From NCBI GenBank assembly GCA_025363755.1, contig JANYLQ010000047.1, forward strand, positions 32,690-96,689: DNA of 64,000 nt, in the 5' to 3' direction. This document shows positions 19,630-27,898 of the stretch, one piece after another. Under the pieces are notes generated by a model, which did not search any database, was not told where the DNA came from, and saw only the letters and a program-made list of their open reading frames with translations. How positions within the stretch are numbered: the first letter of the stretch is position 1; each line of letters opens with the position of its first letter. Origin of the DNA: Hyphomicrobiales bacterium. Lineage in GTDB: Bacteria; Pseudomonadota; Alphaproteobacteria; Rhizobiales; Aestuariivirgaceae. The translations under genes and the position numbers were made by a program.

Positions 19630-21585
19630 ATGACAACGGCAACAGCACTTTCAGTGGATCAAAGGACAATCCCCAACCGCCTACGTTCCGACGAACGCAT
19701 GGGTCGTATCGTTGCTGTAACAGGTGCACACGCCATTATTTTGCTCGATGCCACAGACGGCTTTTTTGATGAAAATGCCAAAGGCGCTGAAATCGGCACT
19801 TTGATGAAAGTTGAAACACCGACATCAATTACCCTTGCTTTGATCTCAGCATTGAGTTCGCCAACGCCATCTCACAGCTCGCAAGAACAAGAGCTACGCA
19901 TCGTCGAAGTTGAATTCATCGGTGAACTTCCAAAAGATGAACTCGGCAATCCAAAATCCTTCCGCCGTGGTGTTTCGAACTATCCTTCACTCGGTGATTT
20001 GGTTTACCGCGCCAATCGCAACGAGCTTGCAATGGCTTATGCGTGTGACGCTGAAACCGCCGTACGCGTGGGCTATATTCAACAAGACCCGACTATTCCA
20101 GCGATGATCAAGGTTGATGAAATGCTGGGTAAGCATTTTGCCATTCTCGGAACCACTGGCACAGGCAAATCTTGCACCGTCGCCCTTATTTTGCGGCGTA
20201 TCTTAGAAAAAAATCCGCAAGCTCATATTCTGCTGCTCGATGTTCACCGCGAATATGCCCAGAGTTTCAAGGGCATGTCGGAAATCATTACACCCGATAA
20301 TATGGCGCTGCCCTTTTGGCTTTTGAACTTCGATGAAGCAGTTGAAATTTTGGTTGGCCAACAGGCCAACCGCGAAACCGATGTCGAAGTTCTGCGCGAA
20401 ATCATTCCGATCGCAAAAGCCCGCTATATGAGCAACCAACGCCGCGATAAGACTCGCACGCGCGATGTGCTGGTAGAAAATAATATTGGTGTCGATACAC
20501 CCATCCCATACCGCACTTCTGATCTCACGGGTGTTCTTGAGGAATACATTGGCAAGCTTGAACTGCGTGGTGAACTGGCCCCCTACAAGCGCATCAAAGC
20601 GCGCATTGAGGCAATCTCGCGTGATCCTCGTTATGTCTTCATGTTTGGCTCTCTCACTGTGCAAGATAACATGGCAGCCGTGTTGGCACGCCTGTTCCGT
20701 ATTCCCGTCAACGGTAAGCCGATTGCCATACTCGAACTGGGTGGTCTTCCATCTGAAATCATCAACGTGGTGGTTTCCGTTCTCGCACGTCTCGCTTTCG
20801 ACTTTGGTGTGTGGAGCGCTGGCAAAGTTCCAATCACTTTCGTCTGCGAAGAGGCACATCGCTATGTGCCAAACGATAGGTCTTCAGGTTTTGAACCCAC
20901 CAAGCGTGCGATCTCTCGCATCGCCAAGGAAGGACGAAAATATGGCGTGTCACTGTGCATCGTAAGCCAACGCCCCGCTGAGCTTGACCCGACGATCCTG
21001 TCACAATGCAATACCATCTTCTCGATGCGCCTCACCAATGAGCGCGACCAGGAAATTCTGCGCGCCGGTATTTCCGACGCCGCCGCCAGCTTGCTTGAAT
21101 TCATGCCCACCATGGGTGCGGGAGAAGCCATCACCTTCGGCGAAGGTGTGGCGCTGCCAACGCGCATCAAGTTTGATCTTTTGCCTGCGGGTGAATTGCC
21201 GCGCAGCAACACAGCTTCGTTCACCAAGAATTGGGCCAAAGATTTGCCCGACGATAAATTCTTGCATGAAGTGGTCAGCCGTTGGCGCGCCCAAACTTAT
21301 AATCCAGATAGCGCAGGCTATTCGATTGATGAGGGAGCTACCGTCGAGACTGGTCAAACAGCAGCTGCCGCAGGGGATGCCCCTGCCCAACAGCCCAGGC
21401 CATCGCTGCGCCGCGACAGTTTTATGAGCCCCCAAATTGGCGCACCTTTAATCCAGCCAGCACCCCAACCTTCGGGCTTTGGCAAAATGACGCCCGCTGC
21501 GGTTCCGCTACAACCAGCACCCGCTCCCGCCCAGCCGGAAGCACAGCAAAGCCTGGCCAGCCTGATCAAACAGTTCCGCACGTGA
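19630..21585 (+). CDS. HerA/DUF87-family ATPase
   Basis: This 651-residue protein is of the HerA-FtsK superfamily. After an N-terminal beta-barrel-like region (about 1-140) comes Walker A (GTTGTGKSCTVAL, near residue 180). Walker B reads ITFVCEEAHRYVP, followed by the sensor segment IVSQRPAELDPTIL. A proline/alanine/glutamine-rich disordered tail occupies about the last 75 residues. HerA proteins form hexameric DNA translocases, in archaea with NurA nuclease; bacterial homologues have roles in repair or defence that are not settled. No nuclease gene is adjacent, although a restriction-modification gene lies 2 kb away. It follows the histidine kinase closely. Confidence 0.85.
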   Translation: MTTATALSVDQRTIPNRLRSDERMGRIVAVTGAHAIILLDATDGFFDENAKGAEIGTLMKVETPTSITLALISALSSPTPSHSSQEQELRIVEVEFIGELPKDELGNPKSFRRGVSNYPSLGDLVYRANRNELAMAYACDAETAVRVGYIQQDPTIPAMIKVDEMLGKHFAILGTTGTGKSCTVALILRRILEKNPQAHILLLDVHREYAQSFKGMSEIITPDNMALPFWLLNFDEAVEILVGQQANRETDVEVLREIIPIAKARYMSNQRRDKTRTRDVLVENNIGVDTPIPYRTSDLTGVLEEYIGKLELRGELAPYKRIKARIEAISRDPRYVFMFGSLTVQDNMAAVLARLFRIPVNGKPIAILELGGLPSEIINVVVSVLARLAFDFGVWSAGKVPITFVCEEAHRYVPNDRSSGFEPTKRAISRIAKEGRKYGVSLCIVSQRPAELDPTILSQCNTIFSMRLTNERDQEILRAGISDAAASLLEFMPTMGAGEAITFGEGVALPTRIKFDLLPAGELPRSNTASFTKNWAKDLPDDKFLHEVVSRWRAQTYNPDSAGYSIDEGATVETGQTAAAAGDAPAQQPRPSLRRDSFMSPQIGAPLIQPAPQPSGFGKMTPAAVPLQPAPAPAQPEAQQSLASLIKQFRT

Positions 21586-21639
21586 AGCCTTGCATAGGCT
21601 CGCAGTGGGGGCTATCACCACAACACTCAAGCGATAGCT

Positions 21640-21713
21640 TGGGGGATCGGCTAACGGTAGGCCCTCAGACTCTGACTCTGATTGTCTAGGTTCGAATCCT
21701 AGTCCCCCAGCCA
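21640..21713 (+). tRNA. tRNA-Gln (anticodon CUG)
   Basis: A 74-base cloverleaf is readable, including an encoded CCA. The acceptor stem is TGGGGGA with TCCCCCA. The D stem GGCT pairs with GGCC, with one G-U. The anticodon stem TCAGA/TCTGA carries loop CTCTGAC with anticodon CTG. The variable region is TTGT, and the T arm is CTAGG-TTCGAAT-CCTAG. All helices are complete. The tRNA stands directly before an accessory-looking stretch with a restriction-modification gene, a common site for integration, but no attachment-site duplication was found by eye. Confidence 0.93.
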
Positions 21714-21770
21714 ATTTTTCCTATAATTTCAATTTTTTGTAAATTTTATTCATAATTTTGAAAATAACGC

Positions 21771-21799
21771 TTGACACCGTACGGTGAAGGTGCTATCCC
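21771..21799 (+). promoter_or_regulatory. Orphan promoter with perfect 12-base palindrome over the -35 box
   Basis: A near-consensus promoter TTGACA (21771-21776), 17 bases, TATCCC (21794-21799) lies in AT-rich DNA behind the tRNA. The perfect palindrome CACCGTACGGTG (21775-21786) overlaps the -35 element, as in TetR-type operators. The promoter points right, yet the next real gene is on the opposite strand. It may drive an antisense or small RNA, or be the remains of a lost operon. Confidence 0.55.
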
Positions 21800-21911
21800 T
21801 GGTCACAATCCACCATTGGGTTAAATCTTCTCACAGCCACCACCAACAAGTCTTGCAAGCCCACGAAGACGACGTTGGATGGGGGTATGGGAAGCTTTGA
21901 CCGACGATGGA

Positions 21912-22172
21912 CTAAGCGGCGTCCAACGCCTGCAAACGTTCCATTTCAGTTTTATAGACCCGCATCATCTCTTCCTGCTCTTCGGCGGGAAGATATTGCA
22001 GATACTTGGCGAAATCGTTTTCGGCTCTTTCGCGTCGATCGTCGCTCCAAGGATATACCGCGTTCTTCAACGAATAAAGATGGCGGCCCAAAATTTTGCG
22101 AAAAATGTCCAAATTCATCGGACGTTTTTCAACAGGCTTGGGCGGCGGATCAAAAAGTGAAGGCTGGCGCAT
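21912..22172 (-). CDS. Small conserved-looking hypothetical protein (86 aa)
   Basis: The 86-residue product has a proline-rich start (SLFDPPPKPVEKRP). It continues into a helical charged region with tryptophan and tyrosine positions (NAVYPWSDDRRERAENDF) and an amphipathic C-terminal helix (EEQEEMMRVYKTEMERL). The composition looks like a genuine soluble protein and not an antisense shadow. No family is recognised. It lies between the orphan promoter and the restriction-modification gene, on the latter's strand, and may be transcribed from it. Confidence 0.55.
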   Translation of the reverse strand: MRQPSLFDPPPKPVEKRPMNLDIFRKILGRHLYSLKNAVYPWSDDRRERAENDFAKYLQYLPAEEQEEMMRVYKTEMERLQALDAA

Positions 22173-22253
22173 GAAGCTATTTTACAGCAGTGCTTGCCGC
22201 TTGCAATCTTCTTCCACCAACCCCTCTTCCTCTGGGGATAAGTTGTAAAGCTT

Positions 22254-23804
22254 TTAAAGTGCTTGGTTCATTTCATTTTCCAGCTTGGCAATAAGCGTGG
22301 TTTCCTTGAGCAAGGTTTCAACGCGCTCCACAAATTGCTTCGCTGCCGGCAGTTCTGGTGTGAGAGGAATTTGCGCAAGCTGCTTGGCAAAGGTGTTGGC
22401 GTGTTTTGGCTTTTTCAAAATCAAAAACCGCCAATAAGTTTCGGCCACTTGGCCTTCAGCTTCATCCAAGTAAATTTGCGAGAGGATGGGCCTGCTGTCA
22501 GCAGTAAGGCGCAGTTCACCTTTTTTGAACTGAGCCTCAAGTGCCTCGCCTGATTTGAGAAAGCCCTGCAAAGCTTCGATGCGGGTTTCTTCCATGTCGA
22601 TGCGCTGCGTTTTGGCCCATTCGGTTTTTTCCGAATCCAACATTTTTTTAGGCGCATTGAGTTTGAGCGCGGCAACATCTGGCATATCGGGCCAAAGAAA
22701 TTCTGGCTTGTATTTGCGCCGCGCCAACACGCCAAGCCGCGCCTCAGCCTCGGCCAACAAATCACGCCGCGCCGTCCATTTTTCTTGAAGCTGTTTGGCA
22801 CGCTTGCCAATTTCAGCCTGTTGCTTTTTATCGGCATGAGGAATGGGCAAAGGCGCAATGAATTGCTTGTTGGCCTCAAACCATCCACCTTGCTTTGGTT
22901 TGCCTATACGACGAAAAACAAAATCAGCCACCGAGCCATTAAGCACGCCCAGAAGATATGAAAGGTCAACGCCCTTGGCAGGCAGAATGCCATTAACGCG
23001 TACGTTGTTAAGATATTTATCAGCGTCATAGTCTGCACTTACGCGCAATGAAGGGACAGTTTGTGCAACTATCAACTTTGGCAAATCGTGAAACGAAAGA
23101 TTTTTAGGATATACATAACCCCACCATCCATCGTCCAAATCCATCTTTGGACTTTCGCGTGATCTCAATTCCTTTTCAAACTTCCGTAAATACTCCCAAG
23201 CCCTTGGAAATTTCTTCTGCAGAAAAGCAGCACGTCCCAGCTCAAAATCTCCATGCGTGTTTTCAAAATACGGAAATAGGAGATATTTATCAGCAACAGG
23301 AGTTTCGAACCGTTTAGCTTGCGGGCCTGAAATAAGAGGCTTCATAATTGCGTCTTCGATCAAAACTTCGAATCCATTGATCTGGTCATGAACGCATTTG
23401 TACTTGCCAGAACCAATGCGCTCTAAGTGGTAGATTGAGTCAGCACTTGTAACTAACCCTTGAAAAATCGCCGTTGAAGACTTCTTACTTCCAAGTGATT
23501 CAAACTGGCCAGACAGCCTTTCAATCAATTCACGCTCTTTGCCTGTCAACATCATCCATTCATCATCTGCGCCAAAGGCTTCGGTCGGCACGGCCAGCGC
23601 CTCATCCGCCCATTCCAAATCGCCCACCTCACCTTGCGGTGAAGCAGCAACGCGAATGACGTCATTCGCCTCCGCCGTAAAAAATTGCAGCGCTGTGTAA
23701 GTGATCGCCTCGTCAAACACTTGGAAGGATTTGAAATCTAGCCAGCGCTCTAATTGTTTGGTGCGGTGGATAAGCCCGCGCAGGCCTTGGCCATAATCGT
23801 TCAC
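22254..23804 (-). CDS. C-terminal half of Type IIG restriction-modification enzyme (TaqI-like specificity region), downstream of an in-frame stop
   Basis: This open frame continues the methylase gene in the same frame after a single TAG at 23811-23813. The first codons after the stop (TGG ACG GTG) read into NDYGQGLRGLI, the usual continuation of the methylase core after the GGRMAYIAPS strand. The rest (about 516 residues) is a TaqI-like target-recognition region with an aromatic strand-rich core, and a coiled C-terminal tail rich in Lys and Glu. A GTG at 23804 might serve as a reinitiation start, but no ribosome site is evident. It probably represents the 3' part of one broken gene and not an independent gene. 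Confidence 0.75.
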   Translation of the reverse strand: MNDYGQGLRGLIHRTKQLERWLDFKSFQVFDEAITYTALQFFTAEANDVIRVAASPQGEVGDLEWADEALAVPTEAFGADDEWMMLTGKERELIERLSGQFESLGSKKSSTAIFQGLVTSADSIYHLERIGSGKYKCVHDQINGFEVLIEDAIMKPLISGPQAKRFETPVADKYLLFPYFENTHGDFELGRAAFLQKKFPRAWEYLRKFEKELRSRESPKMDLDDGWWGYVYPKNLSFHDLPKLIVAQTVPSLRVSADYDADKYLNNVRVNGILPAKGVDLSYLLGVLNGSVADFVFRRIGKPKQGGWFEANKQFIAPLPIPHADKKQQAEIGKRAKQLQEKWTARRDLLAEAEARLGVLARRKYKPEFLWPDMPDVAALKLNAPKKMLDSEKTEWAKTQRIDMEETRIEALQGFLKSGEALEAQFKKGELRLTADSRPILSQIYLDEAEGQVAETYWRFLILKKPKHANTFAKQLAQIPLTPELPAAKQFVERVETLLKETTLIAKLENEMNQAL

Positions 23805-23810
23805 CGTCCA

Positions 23811-23813
23811 CTA
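23811..23813 (-). other. In-frame amber codon splitting the Type IIG gene
   Basis: On the minus strand the sequence reads ATT GCG CCA AGC TAG TGG ACG GTG AAC GAT, in one frame with both halves. Joined through this codon the gene spans 22254-25925 and would encode about 1223 residues, the normal size for a single-chain enzyme of this class. A one-base change such as TTG or CAG to TAG explains it. Confidence 0.85.
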
Positions 23814-25925
23814 GCTTGGCGCAATATAGGCCATGCGGCCACCTTGGCTCAAAAGCCGCAAGCCCTTTTCAATGAAGGGCAGATAAAGATCAAAATTCCC
23901 CGTCTGCGCACTTTCATAGGTGCCAACCTCACGCTTCTTGCGCAGATAGGCCACAACGTCCGGATCAACCTTCATCAGGTTTTGCAGCTTTACGTAGGGC
24001 GGGTTGCCCAGCACGATATCGAATTTAAAATCAAATGCTGCGTCCCAATCAAAGGGGTTGATGCGGGCTTGCGCCTCCGGCGATTTTGTGATCATCGCCC
24101 AGCAATCATGCGCCACCAAACTGTTGCCGCAGCGGATGTTATCATCCAAAGTTGAAAGCGGCGATTTGGCCCGCGCCGAATGCAGCCACAAAGCCAGCTT
24201 GGCAATTTCCACTGACGATGGATTGATATCCACGCCATAGATATTGTGTTTGAGAATATCGGCCACGAGGGCGGATTCATCATAGCCCACGCCGCTTGCA
24301 TCTTTAATCGCCATGGTCTGCATTTGCTTGGCCAAGGTCATGCGTTCATCCAGCAATTTGCGGAATGCCGAAATGAGAAACGCGCCAGAGCCACAAGCCG
24401 GATCAACAATTTTTATCGCCCGCAATTTGGCCAGATAGTCATTGAGCTGTTGGCCCGTGGGTTCGTCTTTCACGCCGGATGAAGTGCGGGCGGCGGAAAA
24501 CCACGGTTCCATGGCTTCATCCACCATGTAATTCACCACCCATTCGGGCGTGTAATAAACCCCATCACGCTTGCGCTTGGAAAGCTTGGCAATTGTCTCG
24601 CGGCCTTCCAATTCGCCCACGCGGTATTCAAGTTCGGTGATGGATTGTTCGAAGATGCGGCCCAATGTGTAAAGTGTTAGGCTTTCTTTGGCCCCACCTT
24701 TTGCGGCGTAATCATAATAGGCTGACAGGAAGAGAAGTGTTTCTTTGTCCTTCAACAGAGATGCCTCATTGGCACCCTGCCCTGCCGCCGCAAAAATGTG
24801 GTTGGGAATGGTCAGTGAATTCATCAACGGGTCATCAGCAAACAGACCGCCGTTGATATGTGGCAAGACCGTTTGACCGAACCTGCCGCCTTCATTCATG
24901 AACTTGAAGAGGCGTTTAAACCACACCCAAATTTCTTCACCTTCAGTTTCATAAGTGGGCTTAATGGCGCGGTCTCTCAGTTCTTCGCGCACGAACTGCG
25001 GAGGAAACAACATGCGCTCGCCCATGTCTTCGCAGTAAAAGGCAAAGATAAAACGATCAAGCAATTTTTGTGAAATGCGCAATAAGTCAGTTTTTGTACC
25101 TACAAATTGCGGATTGTGGGTGACGAGGACGCGGAAGAGCCGCTCGCGCACGCCTTTATAGTGATCGTAAAACTCATCCTCGATTTTCTTTTCGCGCGTG
25201 CCTTGGTGCTCCGTCATGCGCCATAAAGCGGGGCGGCCCGATTCTGAAATCAGCATGTCGCGTTGGAAAAGCTTTACGAAAAGGAAGCGATCAAACTGTG
25301 CATCTTCATTCTCAGACAACAAATCATGTTTAGCAAATAAGTCTTTGTTCTGAAGGCTGATTGTGAACTTCAAATGTAGGGGAACACGGTCCCACCAATA
25401 CAGGCGAAACTCATTCATATCTGTCACCAGTGCCCACCACGGTTGCACGGGTTCATTGCCAAACATATTGCGGCGTGCGCCACGCACATAGTTGAGGCAT
25501 TGCTCAACAGGCGTGAAGTTTGCGCCCTTGCGATTCTGTTTTGAGTCTAAGTTTGATTTAATATCTTTGAACTCGCACAATACTTGGGGCACGGCATCCT
25601 CGCGCCCGCGAAACCAACCCAGAGCCAAATCAGCAATGCCCTTGCCACCAGATGCGCCCGCATTGGCAATCGTGAATTTGGCATTGATCGTGTGATCGTC
25701 TTTCGCCGTGCGGCCCGTCTGGCCGTATCCCCAAAGTTCTTCAAAGAAAGTTTGGGCAAAAGCCCCTTCGGCCTGGGTTTCAGACTGTTTGACACGCTCG
25801 CTCCAGCCTTTCAGCTTGGCCAAAACCAAAGCATCACGGCCATCCTCTAAATACGAGCGGAACTCAAAATCTAACGTTGATTGCAAAAATGAGCGGCTGA
25901 TAAATGAGCGCGAATCGTCAAACAT
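23811..25925 (-). CDS. N-terminal half of Type IIG restriction-modification enzyme (nuclease plus N6-adenine methylase, Eco57I-like)
   Basis: The visible 704 residues hold an N-terminal PD-(D/E)XK nuclease: Asp99 in GIADLALGW, then Glu118 and Lys120 in VLCEFKD. A helical connector and an N6-adenine methylase core follow. SAM motif I is DPACGSGAFL near residue 508 and catalytic motif IV is NPPY near 641. The chain ends at an amber codon just after GGRMAYIAPS, before the specificity region. Such enzymes methylate one strand of their site and cut nearby. If not suppressed, the stop removes target recognition and should inactivate the system. No separate control or partner gene is adjacent. Confidence 0.85.
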   Translation of the reverse strand: MFDDSRSFISRSFLQSTLDFEFRSYLEDGRDALVLAKLKGWSERVKQSETQAEGAFAQTFFEELWGYGQTGRTAKDDHTINAKFTIANAGASGGKGIADLALGWFRGREDAVPQVLCEFKDIKSNLDSKQNRKGANFTPVEQCLNYVRGARRNMFGNEPVQPWWALVTDMNEFRLYWWDRVPLHLKFTISLQNKDLFAKHDLLSENEDAQFDRFLFVKLFQRDMLISESGRPALWRMTEHQGTREKKIEDEFYDHYKGVRERLFRVLVTHNPQFVGTKTDLLRISQKLLDRFIFAFYCEDMGERMLFPPQFVREELRDRAIKPTYETEGEEIWVWFKRLFKFMNEGGRFGQTVLPHINGGLFADDPLMNSLTIPNHIFAAAGQGANEASLLKDKETLLFLSAYYDYAAKGGAKESLTLYTLGRIFEQSITELEYRVGELEGRETIAKLSKRKRDGVYYTPEWVVNYMVDEAMEPWFSAARTSSGVKDEPTGQQLNDYLAKLRAIKIVDPACGSGAFLISAFRKLLDERMTLAKQMQTMAIKDASGVGYDESALVADILKHNIYGVDINPSSVEIAKLALWLHSARAKSPLSTLDDNIRCGNSLVAHDCWAMITKSPEAQARINPFDWDAAFDFKFDIVLGNPPYVKLQNLMKVDPDVVAYLRKKREVGTYESAQTGNFDLYLPFIEKGLRLLSQGGRMAYIAPS

Positions 25926-26023
25926 CCAAGAGTTCCTAAAGCATCCGGGTTACAGCTTTAGACTAGTCGAATTCGGGGTTCGTTCACAGCGCATTTAACG
26001 CTCACAGCATGCCACCTCACCCC

Positions 26024-27067
26024 TCACATCCCCACAAGTTCCACACGCCGATTTTTGGCTTGCCCTTCTTCCGTTTTATTGGATGCCAGTGGTGCCAACG
26101 GGCCTACTCCTTTGGCGGTTAAACGGCTCGCATCCACCCCTGCCCCAACCAGTGCAGCAACCACTGATTTGGCCCGCGCGGCAGAAAGTTGGAGATTGTA
26201 ATCGAGTTCGCCCTTATTGTCGGAATGCCCCACAACATAAACATGAGACCCCGGATCAGCTTTGAGATAGGCAATCATCTGAGCCAATTGCGGCTGAGAT
26301 TCGGGTTTGATGGTTGCCTTATCAAAATCAAAATACAAACCATAAATCACCACGCGACCATCAGCGCCAATACTGTTGCCAATTTCGTCAGCCGTGAGTG
26401 TGACGATTTTTTCTTCGCGCTGGCCGGGCTCGACCACTTCAATCAACACGCCAACGCGAGAGCGCAGCGCTTTCGACACGTCGCCAAAACTACCGCCTGA
26501 ATTTTGGCCAGCAAACACGGCGACATAGGTTTCGTTGCCCGGATCGCCTTTTTTCAACAATGCATAGCGCGGATCAACAATCTTGCTGAACATGCCGTTT
26601 GAAAGAAACTTACGGCGCGTGCTTGCGTTTTCGGAAATAACGTTTTTCGACGCGTCATTTGCGCTGTATTTAAGGTCTTTGAAATTTGCACCACATGTGG
26701 CGTTGTCACATTCAAACACGGCGGCAAAGCCCTTGGCTTTCAAGGCGTCTATGTAATTGCCGAAAACTTCAAGCGAGGAACGTTGCTCGGGTGAAACATA
26801 GAGTGTTCGCAAAACCCTGCCCTTCTGCGACACTGTTTTAGAAAACGCTTTGGCTCTAATATCGGCAGGCCCAGCGGGCAGCGTGAGTTCATCAAATTTC
26901 TTCGACGTTTGGCCAACAATGGTTGAGCCCTCATAACGCCCAGTGAACGGACTATCGGCAGCACCTTCTGCATCGGCTGCCATCTCAGACGTATAATCTG
27001 CAGGGGCCGCATAAGCCAAATTAGCAAACAGCATTGCAATAACAAAACATAATTGACGTAAAAACAT
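26024..27067 (-). CDS. OmpA-family outer-membrane/peptidoglycan-binding protein with DUF4892-like N-terminal part
   Basis: This exported protein of 347 residues has a signal peptide at 1-20 (ending LANLAYA). A middle region (about 60-220) resembles DUF4892 (RVLRTLYVSPEQRSSLEVF). The C-terminal OmpA-like peptidoglycan-binding domain shows YFDFDKATIKPES and the HSDNKG...LSAARAKSV...KNRRVEL pattern. The ATG at 27067 was chosen because AAGGAG lies eight bases upstream; an earlier in-frame codon lacks this. It probably anchors the outer membrane to the cell wall. It is followed by the broken restriction-modification gene on the other side of 98 empty bases. Confidence 0.88.
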   Translation of the reverse strand: MFLRQLCFVIAMLFANLAYAAPADYTSEMAADAEGAADSPFTGRYEGSTIVGQTSKKFDELTLPAGPADIRAKAFSKTVSQKGRVLRTLYVSPEQRSSLEVFGNYIDALKAKGFAAVFECDNATCGANFKDLKYSANDASKNVISENASTRRKFLSNGMFSKIVDPRYALLKKGDPGNETYVAVFAGQNSGGSFGDVSKALRSRVGVLIEVVEPGQREEKIVTLTADEIGNSIGADGRVVIYGLYFDFDKATIKPESQPQLAQMIAYLKADPGSHVYVVGHSDNKGELDYNLQLSAARAKSVVAALVGAGVDASRLTAKGVGPLAPLASNKTEEGQAKNRRVELVGM

Positions 27068-27163
27068 GATCACTCCTTGCGGCCCCGCAAGCCACCACAT
27101 GCCGATAGAATCAATGAACCGTCAACCCCGTTGCGTTACGGTGATAGTATGCAAAATTATATT

Positions 27164-27877
27164 TTATGCGACGCTTGGCAAAGTGCATTTCAAATTGACA
27201 TCTGCCACGAGTGGCAAATGGTCAGACGCCACTCTTGCGAGGGATGTGTTATGAATTGCAAAATTTGTGATGAGGCCCGGTGGCCAATCCAAAATGCGGT
27301 CCATGGGAAGCAGTGGCAGGCGCGACGGAAAGCTGGGTTGCACCGGCAGCGATCCAAACACTGGTTCAAGCACGGCTAAAGCAGAGCGCCGCACACGCCG
27401 CCACTCGTTGAAATCACCCAGCATGATTGTGGGCATGGGCGTCATGGCCTGAAAAGTGTCCAACAATGCGTTGGCTTGCATAATGCGCGATCTGCGCAGC
27501 AAACCTAAGTGAACCGCAATGACCCGAAACCGACCTTGCCCCAGATCAAGCTCTGCAAACACCGCACCGCGTGGCTCAATGCCCGGAAGATGGATGCGCG
27601 AGCGATGATAATGCAGCGGCTCGCCGCGCACCAAAAGCGCATTGCCATGCCAACCATGACCATCAACAACATCTGATTGAACCAATAATTTCAATCCTGT
27701 CTCTTCCTCAATATGGGCGGGGTTCAATAGGCCCGTTCGCGTACCGATGCGGTGATCAACTTCCTGGAGCGCCACCAGATCAGCACTCAGTTCTTTGATA
27801 ACGGCGACAATGCGCTCTGGCCTGACTTGCCCATCAACACCACGACATTTGTGAATATTATAAGATGCAACTCTCAT
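27164..27877 (-). CDS. Endonuclease/exonuclease/phosphatase-family protein
   Basis: This 237-residue protein belongs to the EEP (DNase I-like) superfamily. It begins RVASYNIHKCRGVDG and has the metal-binding glutamate in LVALQEVDH, the catalytic GDFNEW and the terminal SDHLPLVADV. There is no signal peptide. Its substrate may be a phospholipid, nucleic acid or phosphoester; the next gene upstream encodes a cardiolipin synthase, which hints at lipid metabolism, and the pair is seen together in other bacteria. The genes are 21 bases apart and co-directional. Confidence 0.85.
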   Translation of the reverse strand: MRVASYNIHKCRGVDGQVRPERIVAVIKELSADLVALQEVDHRIGTRTGLLNPAHIEEETGLKLLVQSDVVDGHGWHGNALLVRGEPLHYHRSRIHLPGIEPRGAVFAELDLGQGRFRVIAVHLGLLRRSRIMQANALLDTFQAMTPMPTIMLGDFNEWRRVRRSALAVLEPVFGSLPVQPSFPSRLPLLPMDRILDWPPGLITNFAIHNTSLARVASDHLPLVADVNLKCTLPSVA

Positions 27878-27898
27878 GTCGGTCTCATCTTCATTGCT

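Noticed and set aside
20203..20859. Open frame of 218 codons on the minus strand
   Set aside because: It is antisense to the HerA-type ATPase across its conserved motifs; composition is rich in Cys, His and Gln as in typical shadows.
21875..22174. Rightward open frame behind the orphan promoter
   Set aside because: It overlaps the more protein-like 86-residue minus-strand gene, has no ribosome site and an unlikely composition. A rightward transcript may still exist as RNA.
23811..23813. Programmed recoding (for example pyrrolysine) at the amber codon
   Set aside because: No pyrrolysine genes or recoding signals are seen, and this lineage is not known to use it; a nonsense mutation is simpler.
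22254..25925. Two independent genes for a separate methylase and specificity subunit
   Set aside because: Both halves are in one frame around a single TAG, and the domain core continues directly across it, so one interrupted gene is the better reading.
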